DNA of 64,000 nt from DAITPV01 sp050692555 (GTDB lineage Bacteria; Actinomycetota; UBA4738; CALAEC01). The stretch's first letter is position 1; every line of letters begins with the position of its first letter. The stretch covers positions 1 to 64,000 of the forward strand of contig JBOGVS010000011.1 of NCBI GenBank assembly GCA_050692555.1, read 5' to 3'. A program made the translations under genes and the position numbers. This document shows, in pieces, positions 59,045 to 64,000 of this stretch. The notes beneath the pieces were generated by a model. That model did no database searches, was not told where the DNA came from, and was given only the letters and a program-made list of their open reading frames with translations.

Positions 59045-59697
59045 CGATCAGGGTCCTGATCGCGGACGACCAGGCCCTCATGCGGGGCGGGTTCCGGATG
59101 ATCCTGGAGGCCGAGGAGGACATCGAAGTGGTGGGCGAGGCCATCGACGGCCGGGACGCACTCGAGCAGTTCGGGCGGTTCGATCCGGACGTCGTGGTCA
59201 TGGACATCCGGATGCCGGCCATGGATGGGATCGAGGCCACTCGTCGCCTCACCGAAGGCGACTCCCCGGCCCGCGTGCTCATCCTGACCACGTTCGACCT
59301 CGACGAGTACGTCTACGGCGCGCTGCGGGCCGGAGCCAGCGGGTTCCTGCTCAAGGACCGCCCGCCCGAGGAGCTGGTGGCCGCGGTGCGGGTGGTGGCC
59401 TCCGGCGAAGCCCTGCTCGCGCCATCGGTCACCCGTCGCCTGATCGAGGAGTTCGCCAAGCGACCCGGGGCTTCGACGCCGCCGGAGGGGCTCGACGAGC
59501 TCACCGATCGCGAGCGGGAGGTCCTGGTGCTGATGGCCCAGGGGCTATCCAACTCGGAGATCGCCGGCCGATTGTTCGTGGCGGAAACCACGGTGAAGAC
59601 CCACGTGGGCCACGTGCTCCAGAAGCTCCAGCTGCGCGACCGGGCCCAGGCCGTCGTCGTGGCCTACGAGTCCGGCCTGGTCCAGCCAAGCCCGTGA
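59041..59697 (+). CDS. NarL/LuxR-type response regulator
   Basis: A 218-residue regulator. Receiver domain with acidic pair Asp9-Asp10 (IRVLIADDQALMRGGFRM), phospho-acceptor Asp55 in VVVMDIRMPAMDG and Lys in GFLLKDRPPEEL; C-terminal LuxR helix-turn-helix in LTDREREVLVLMAQGLSNSE and TVKTHVGHVL. GTG 59041 overlaps the restored kinase stop (GTGA), as is usual for such pairs. Cognate to the kinase upstream; target genes unknown, though the two membrane-protein genes that follow are candidates. Confidence 0.88.
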   Translation: MTIRVLIADDQALMRGGFRMILEAEEDIEVVGEAIDGRDALEQFGRFDPDVVVMDIRMPAMDGIEATRRLTEGDSPARVLILTTFDLDEYVYGALRAGASGFLLKDRPPEELVAAVRVVASGEALLAPSVTRRLIEEFAKRPGASTPPEGLDELTDREREVLVLMAQGLSNSEIAGRLFVAETTVKTHVGHVLQKLQLRDRAQAVVVAYESGLVQPSP

Positions 59698-59704
59698 GCG
59701 CCTC

Positions 59705-59722
59705 CTCCTCCTGAAGGAGGAG
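59705..59722. terminator. possible stem-loop after the response regulator
   Basis: CTCCTCC-TGAA-GGAGGAG gives a 7-bp stem with a 4-nt loop starting 8 nt after the stop codon. No T-run follows. A second 6-bp stem, GGTGCC/GGCACC, lies at 59746-59767. Either could stall or end transcription before the membrane-protein genes. Confidence 0.35.
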
Positions 59723-59820
59723 ACCCGGACCGTTCCCCCTCCCTCGGTGCCGGGCCACGACGGCACCTGAGGCCGACGACGCGCCTCCCTCCCGGCCCTA
59801 GCGTGGCCTCGGAGGTGACG

Positions 59821-60675
59821 ATGGTGGACACATCGGTCGTGCTCAACCTGTTGATCCCGGTGCTCGTCGCGGTGGCCGTGGCGAGTCGTGGCTTTCGCGT
59901 GGACGAGGCGTACGTCGAGCGATGGGCCACCTCGGCCGGACTCCCGCTCACGGAGGAAGACCGGCGCCTGGCTCGTCGCTTCCTCCTGTGGAGCCGGCGA
60001 TCGCGAACCCTGGGAGGGCTGATCGGGTGGCTCGGGCCCTTCGCGTACGCGGGGATCGGCCGGGCAATCGCCGGACGCGAGGTGATGAGCGAGACCGAGA
60101 TCGGCGGCGCGCCTATCACGCTAATGCTTCTCGGGTACCTGCTCGGCGGGCTGTTCGCGGAGCTCGTGGTCAACCGGCCGCGCTTCGGAACCGTTCGGAT
60201 GCCCCGGAGGCTGGAGGACTACCTGTCCCGCTACCTGCTGGTCGGCCAGCGCGGGCTCGGCGTGCTCGTCGCCGTGATGACGGGAGTGCTCGCGCTCATC
60301 CCCCTTGGCCCATCCCTCGCGGGCGACAAGCCCGTCATCGTGACGTTCGGGCTGATCGGCGTGGCGTTCGCGATCGTTCTGGAACTGCTGCAACGAGCGA
60401 TCACCCGCCGACGACAGGATCCGCGCGCCCTGGAGCTCGACGACGCGATGCGATCCACGTCGGTGCACCTCATCGCGGGGGCCGGCGTGGCCATCCTGCT
60501 GGGGTTCACCGCCGGCCTGGGCGCCACCCTCATCGGCCTCGCCGGCTCCACCAGCCCGCTCGGGATCGGGCTGATCGCCGTCCTGTTCCCACTGTCCATC
60601 GCGATCTGGCTGGACGACGGCAAGCCGCACGGCTTTCGGGTTCGGCGTATCGAGCCGCTGGGGGCCAACGCATGA
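59821..60675 (+). CDS. multi-pass membrane protein of unknown function
   Basis: A 284-residue hydrophobic protein with about six helices, including VVLNLLIPVLVAVAVASRGF, TLMLLGYLLGGLFAELVVN and the C-terminal GLGATLIGLAGSTSPLGIGL. A cytoplasmic segment with paired basic residues follows the first helix (EEDRRLARRFLLWSRRSR). No family recognised. ATG 59821 is chosen because GGAGG sits 5 nt upstream; GTG 59803 is in frame but lacks a site. Downstream of a response regulator and coupled to the next gene. Confidence 0.75.
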   Translation: MVDTSVVLNLLIPVLVAVAVASRGFRVDEAYVERWATSAGLPLTEEDRRLARRFLLWSRRSRTLGGLIGWLGPFAYAGIGRAIAGREVMSETEIGGAPITLMLLGYLLGGLFAELVVNRPRFGTVRMPRRLEDYLSRYLLVGQRGLGVLVAVMTGVLALIPLGPSLAGDKPVIVTFGLIGVAFAIVLELLQRAITRRRQDPRALELDDAMRSTSVHLIAGAGVAILLGFTAGLGATLIGLAGSTSPLGIGLIAVLFPLSIAIWLDDGKPHGFRVRRIEPLGANA

Positions 60676-61118
60676 GCCCCGGAGAGGAGACTGATGTGAC
60701 CGAGACATCGGAGCGACACGGCCGAGTAGCTGCTGTGCCCGGCTGGGGAGCGCTTCAGGATGCGGCGTTGATCCTGCTCTCCCCGGTCCTGTTCCCCGTC
60801 GCGATCTTCGTCGGGATCCTCCCCCTCCTGATCCACAGTTGGGTGGTCGGTGTCATCCTGCTGTCGGCGGCGAGGGCGTGGACGGCCGGGCAGAAGCTCA
60901 TCGGAACGTTCCTGTCCGCCGTCTCCCTGTTCGCCTTCATGATGGTCAACGTCCAGGCCTCCGTCGGACCGGTGGCCGCCGTCGGCATCCTGCTGGTCGT
61001 CACGGGGATGATGATGGTCCCGGGAATCGTGGGGGTCCTCTACCTGTCGAGGAGGGGGCTCCCTCGTTCGACTTCCTCAGGGCTTCGAGGACCTTCACCG
61101 ACTTCGCGAACCCCTTGA
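60672..61118 (+). CDS. small membrane protein, convergent overlap with the cyclase gene
   Basis: A 148-residue protein with three or four hydrophobic segments (AALILLSPVLFPVAIFVGIL, SWVVGVILLSAARAW, VAAVGILLVVTGMMMVPGIV) and a Ser/Pro/Arg-rich C-terminal tail. ATG 60672 overlaps the previous stop as ATGA. Its last 119 bp are antisense to the 3' end of the adenylate cyclase gene, so one or both C-termini may be non-native. Function unknown. Confidence 0.65.
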   Translation: MSPGEETDVTETSERHGRVAAVPGWGALQDAALILLSPVLFPVAIFVGILPLLIHSWVVGVILLSAARAWTAGQKLIGTFLSAVSLFAFMMVNVQASVGPVAAVGILLVVTGMMMVPGIVGVLYLSRRGLPRSTSSGLRGPSPTSRTP

Positions 61119-62295
61119 GCTCGAGCTCGCCAACCGCGGTGAACGGGACGCCGGGGACCGCCGCCGCCTCGGCGACGCGCTCGCTCACGAACACCTGCCC
61201 GGCGCCCGCACTCCCGGCGATCCGCGAGGCGAGGTTCACGGTCCTCCCGAAATAGTCTCCCCCGTGGGCCACCACTGGACCCGCGGCCACCCCCACGTGC
61301 GCGGGGGGGAGACCCGAATCCGGCACCTCCTCCACCATCTCCAGCGTCGAGGCCACCGCGCCGGCCGAGTCCCGGAAGTGGAACATCACGCCGTCGCCGA
61401 GCCACTTCACCGGAGCGCCCCCATGGCGCCGGGACGACCGTTCGACAAGCTTTCCAAGTGACACGGCCAGCTCGGCGGCCGCCTCGTCGCCTCGCTCCTC
61501 GGTCAGACGGGTGTAGCCCACCAGGTCCAGGAAGACCATGGCAGGCACCCGTTCCGGGCCGGTGAGGACACCGGCCTCCTCGAGCCCCGTTTCGATGTTC
61601 TCGACCAGATGCTCGGTCCACACCAGCTCCTGCTGCCGGCGGTATCCGGCCATCAGGGCTCGATCCACGAGCACGTTCCACTCCTCGGCCATCCGTGCGG
61701 CTTGCTCGGTCGCCCGCGGCCGGCCCATCCCGGCCTGGAGCGCGGGCATCTCGAACCGGGCGTGATAGGCCTCGGTCTCCGACATGACGGCCTTCGACAG
61801 CCCCTGGGCGTGGGCTCGGGCGACCCGGGTCAACCAGGCCTCATCGAGCACCCCGGTTGCGATCGCATGACGGACCAGAGGAAGGATCTCGAGCTCGTCC
61901 TCCCGGATCCGCTCGTCGGGGTCCATGCGCGCGAAGCCGTAGGCCTGGAGAACGGTCCGGAGGAGCTCGAAGGGGACGCCGGCTTCCCTGCACACTTCGC
62001 GATAGGTGCGGTCCGAGCGCTGAGCCCACCTCCGGAAGGCGGGAGCCTCCAGGAACCCAAAGGACAACCGGCCCTGCTCGATGGCTCGGCCGATCCCGTC
62101 CATGGGGAGTCCGGCCCGCTCACACGCCTTGGCCAGCCTCACCTTCTGCACGTCGCTGGGGAGGAACGGGTGCGAGTCCTCTCGCGGCACCAGGATCCCA
62201 AGGGCCACCATCCGCTCGAGCTCGTCCTCGGTGGCGCCGGTCCGCTCCGCCAGCGCCGCGGCGGAGAGTCCCTGGATCGTTCCTTCGTCGGCCAT
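61000..62295 (-). CDS. class III adenylate cyclase with N-terminal HTH-like and regulatory domains
   Basis: A 431-residue protein. An N-terminal MerR-like region (LSAAALAERTGATEDELERM, HPFLPSDVQKVRLAKACERA) is followed by a helical regulatory domain resembling the autoinhibitory part of mycobacterial Rv1264. The C-terminal catalytic domain has MVFLDLVGYTRL (first Asp), VKWLGDGVMFHF (substrate Lys and second Asp) and YFGRTVNLASRIAG (Asn/Arg). All key residues are present, so it should make cAMP. ATG 62295 is chosen on domain fit. The last 20 or so residues overlap the convergent gene. Confidence 0.87.
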   Translation of the reverse strand: MADEGTIQGLSAAALAERTGATEDELERMVALGILVPREDSHPFLPSDVQKVRLAKACERAGLPMDGIGRAIEQGRLSFGFLEAPAFRRWAQRSDRTYREVCREAGVPFELLRTVLQAYGFARMDPDERIREDELEILPLVRHAIATGVLDEAWLTRVARAHAQGLSKAVMSETEAYHARFEMPALQAGMGRPRATEQAARMAEEWNVLVDRALMAGYRRQQELVWTEHLVENIETGLEEAGVLTGPERVPAMVFLDLVGYTRLTEERGDEAAAELAVSLGKLVERSSRRHGGAPVKWLGDGVMFHFRDSAGAVASTLEMVEEVPDSGLPPAHVGVAAGPVVAHGGDYFGRTVNLASRIAGSAGAGQVFVSERVAEAAAVPGVPFTAVGELELKGFAKSVKVLEALRKSNEGAPSSTGRGPPRFPGPSSSP

Positions 62296-62484
62296 GCCGC
62301 CGCTATTCTGCCCGGCCGGTCGACCGGTGGCGGTCCGGAGCAAGCTATGCCGCCGGAGGAACGGAGTCGGGCCGCTGCCCTCGGCGGAGTGACCGGCGGT
62401 TCCTTATCCTCGGCGACGTGGACCGCTCGGTCGACGCCATCCTGCGCTGCTTCCGGCGCGAACAGACCCGAGGGAGGTAACCGA

Positions 62485-62916
62485 ATGGCCGAGGACAAGC
62501 CGTACTTCGCCCCCGCCTACGAGTACGAGGTCGATCCCGAGTTCCCGTCCTCGTACGTGAGCCTCGAGCAGGACGTCCCCTCCCTCCCTGTCGAACCGGG
62601 CATCGTAGTGCGACCGGTCATCGGGAAGCGCCTGAACATGAGCTTCATCCACTTCGAGCCCCGGGCCGTGGCTCCCGTCCACCAGCATGGAGAGGAGCAG
62701 CTGGGCACGGTCCTGGAAGGATCCCTCGAGTTCGAGCTTGCCGGCGAGAAACGCGTTCTCCGGAACGGCGACGCGTACGTGATCCCACCTAACGTCCCCC
62801 ACGGAGGCAGCACCGGCGACGAGGGATGCGTCACCCTCGACGTCTTCTCGCCGCCGAGGGCGGGCCTCCGGGAGCTGGTCGAGAAAGCCGGCATGCCACC
62901 GGAGGCAGAAGCATGA
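62485..62916 (+). CDS. cupin-domain protein (1)
   Basis: A 143-residue single-domain cupin. Metal site PVHQHGEEQLGTVLEGSLEF and NGDAYVIPPNVPHGGS. GGGAGG lies 9 nt before ATG 62485; the long upstream open frame is antisense to the cyclase and is rejected. It overlaps the RraA-like gene as ATGA. Cupins beside aldolase-like genes often act on small keto acids or sugars, but no substrate can be named. Confidence 0.85.
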   Translation: MAEDKPYFAPAYEYEVDPEFPSSYVSLEQDVPSLPVEPGIVVRPVIGKRLNMSFIHFEPRAVAPVHQHGEEQLGTVLEGSLEFELAGEKRVLRNGDAYVIPPNVPHGGSTGDEGCVTLDVFSPPRAGLRELVEKAGMPPEAEA

Positions 62917-63617
62917 GCACGGAGCTTCGGCAACGGTTCGCGTCCCTGACCACCGCCCACCTGGCGGATGCGTGCCTTCGCGCACAGGTCCCGGTGCGCT
63001 GTGCGCCCGCACCCATGCAGGCCGTGATGCCTGACACCCGCCTCGCCGGGCGGGTGTGTCCCGCTCGACACGTCGGGAGCGTCGACATCTTCCTCGAGGC
63101 CTTCGAGGGGGCCACGCCCGGCGACGTCCTGGTCGTGGACAACGGCGGCCGAGTGGACGAGGCATGCGTCGGCGATCTCGTGGCCCTCGAGGCCCAGACC
63201 GCCGGACTGGAGGGACTGGTGGTCTGGGGGCTGCATCGGGACACGGCCGACATCCGGGCGATCGGGCTGCCGGTCTTCAGCCTGGGCGCCACCCCCACCG
63301 GCCCCCAACGGCTCGATGCTCGCCCCGAGGATGCCCTGGAGTCGACCACGGTCGGAGAGTGGACGGTGACCCGCGAAGACCTGGTTCTCGGCGATGACGA
63401 CGGCGTGCTCTTCCTGCCGGCCACCGCCGCCGGAGACGTCTTCACGCTCGCGGAGTCGATCCGCGACACCGAGCAACACCAGGCCGAACGGATCCGGACG
63501 GGAGACTCTCTGCGCAGCCAGGTGCGGTTCGCCGACTACCTCGCCCGGCGCCAACAGGAGCCGTCTCTTACCTTCCGCGACCATCTGCGAGCCGTGGGAG
63601 GAGCCATTGAGGAATAA
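62913..63617 (+). CDS. RraA-like / HMG-CHA aldolase family protein
   Basis: A 234-residue protein of the RraA fold, shared by class II 4-hydroxy-4-methyl-2-oxoglutarate aldolases and misnamed demethylmenaquinone methyltransferases. Seen: LADACLRAQVPVRC, PGDVLVVDNGGRVDEACVGD and GLVVWGLHRDTADIRAIGLP. The Arg-Asp pair in LHRD, used for pyruvate and metal in the aldolases, is kept, while the usual DG before it is WG. Probably an aldolase/decarboxylase rather than an RNase E regulator. Cupin genes overlap or flank it on both sides. Confidence 0.82.
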   Translation: MSTELRQRFASLTTAHLADACLRAQVPVRCAPAPMQAVMPDTRLAGRVCPARHVGSVDIFLEAFEGATPGDVLVVDNGGRVDEACVGDLVALEAQTAGLEGLVVWGLHRDTADIRAIGLPVFSLGATPTGPQRLDARPEDALESTTVGEWTVTREDLVLGDDDGVLFLPATAAGDVFTLAESIRDTEQHQAERIRTGDSLRSQVRFADYLARRQQEPSLTFRDHLRAVGGAIEE

Positions 63618-63972
63618 GGTGAACCTCGCGGAGGGCCTCAGCCGGTTCTCGGACCTGTGGAAGCCCAAGATCATCGCCGACCTAAACGACAACAAGGTGC
63701 AGCTGGTCAAGGTCCGGGACGAGTGGGTGTGGCACACCCACGACGACACCGATGAGCTGTTCCTGGTGATCGAGGGTCGCCTGACGATACAGATGCGCGA
63801 CGGGGACGTGGAGCTGGGACCGGGAGACCTCCTGGTCGTCCCCAAAGGCGTCGAGCATTGCCCGAAGGCTTCCGAGGTGTGCCACCTGCTGCTGATCGAG
63901 CCGTACGGAACGCCGAACACCGGCGATGTTGGAGGCGAGCGAACCGCGCCCGAAGAGCGTCTCAGCGGCTAG
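63607..63972 (+). CDS. cupin-domain protein (2)
   Basis: A 121-residue small cupin: RNKVNLAEGLSRFSDLWKPK, EWVWHTHDDTDELFLVIEGR (metal ligands), LGPGDLLVVPKGVEHCPKA. The N-terminus matches the usual M-x-K-V-N-L start of the family if translation begins at TTG 63607, which has GGAGG 5 nt upstream and overlaps the RraA-like gene by 11 nt. GTG 63619 is the alternative. Nothing can be assigned in the last 28 bases of the window. Confidence 0.82.
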   Translation: MRNKVNLAEGLSRFSDLWKPKIIADLNDNKVQLVKVRDEWVWHTHDDTDELFLVIEGRLTIQMRDGDVELGPGDLLVVPKGVEHCPKASEVCHLLLIEPYGTPNTGDVGGERTAPEERLSG

Positions 63973-64000
63973 ACGTGGAGTCGATCTTCGAGCCAGCCGG

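Noticed and set aside
57814..59697. A genuine hybrid histidine kinase-response regulator
   Set aside because: The receiver is NarL type with its own DNA-binding domain, and the +1 frame restores a normal kinase ending and a GTGA junction, so a frameshift is more likely.
1..64000. tRNA, rRNA, riboswitch or CRISPR features
   Set aside because: No cloverleaf, rRNA-like block, conserved riboswitch core or regularly spaced repeat array was recognised on reading; a covariance-model scan would be needed to exclude small RNAs.

Overview
The window is about 70% GC and reads as an Actinomycetota chromosome, probably not a classical mycobacterium. Evidence for this is the KstR-type regulon, Ddn-like and luciferase-like flavoproteins of kinds often F420-linked, dense ATGA/GTGA gene overlaps and many GTG starts. 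No rRNA, tRNA, CRISPR array, complete insertion sequence or phage gene was seen. No stretch longer than 300 bases lacks a gene. All family and orthology statements rest on reading the sequences and on remembered reference proteins; no alignment or database search was run.

Layout. 1-218: the cut 5' end of an unknown gene, then a tandem repeat resembling an insertion-sequence end. 0.2-12.4 kb: a DMT exporter, a Ddn-like flavoprotein, an Nramp-like transporter, a glycolate-to-malate operon (DHFR-like gene, glcD, glcE, glcF, malate synthase A), a LOG-family protein and thiI. 12.4-23.7 kb: a 12-gene leftward operon of acyl-CoA dehydrogenases, MaoC/DUF35 hydratases, Ltp-type thiolases/aldolases and an SDR. 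It strongly resembles the mycobacterial chsE-chsH-ltp2 (igr) and ltp3/ltp4 sterol side-chain genes. 23.8-27.9 kb: a 1390-residue adenylate cyclase-ATPase-WD40 protein. 28-36.1 kb: two acyl-CoA ligases (one FadD19-like), a zinc alcohol dehydrogenase, a CYP125/142-like P450, an EchA19-like hydratase and a nitronate-monooxygenase-like protein. 36.1-44.3 kb: an eight-gene operon with an acyl-CoA dehydrogenase, an FdxD-like ferredoxin, a complete branched-chain-amino-acid-type ABC importer and two uncharacterised envelope proteins. 44.4-51.2 kb: kstR, an Hsd4A-like SDR, an aldehyde dehydrogenase, a Rv3520c-like flavoprotein, fadA5, a small winged-helix protein and a second flavoprotein. 51.2-57.2 kb: further redox genes and an IpdF-like SDR with two acyl-CoA dehydrogenases. 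57.3-64 kb: a two-component system with an apparent one-base frameshift, small membrane proteins, a second adenylate cyclase and a cupin-RraA-cupin operon.

How it fits together. Eight 14-bp palindromes fitting the KstR operator TNNAACNNGTTNNA (three exactly, five with one mismatch) lie before the catabolic operons and before kstR itself. The window is therefore best read as a sterol/steroid side-chain catabolic regulon: P450 plus ferredoxin oxidise the side-chain end, alcohol and aldehyde dehydrogenases make the acid, FadD19-type ligase activates it, FadE/hydratase/Hsd4A/FadA5 run beta-oxidation, and Ltp-DUF35 pairs do aldolytic cleavage. IpdF-like and nitronate-monooxygenase-like genes hint at C/D-ring steps. 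Ring-opening genes (kstD, kshAB, hsaABCD) and Mce4 are not in the window. The most novel point is that a LIV-type ABC importer and two unknown envelope proteins lie under a KstR box, a possible non-Mce uptake route.
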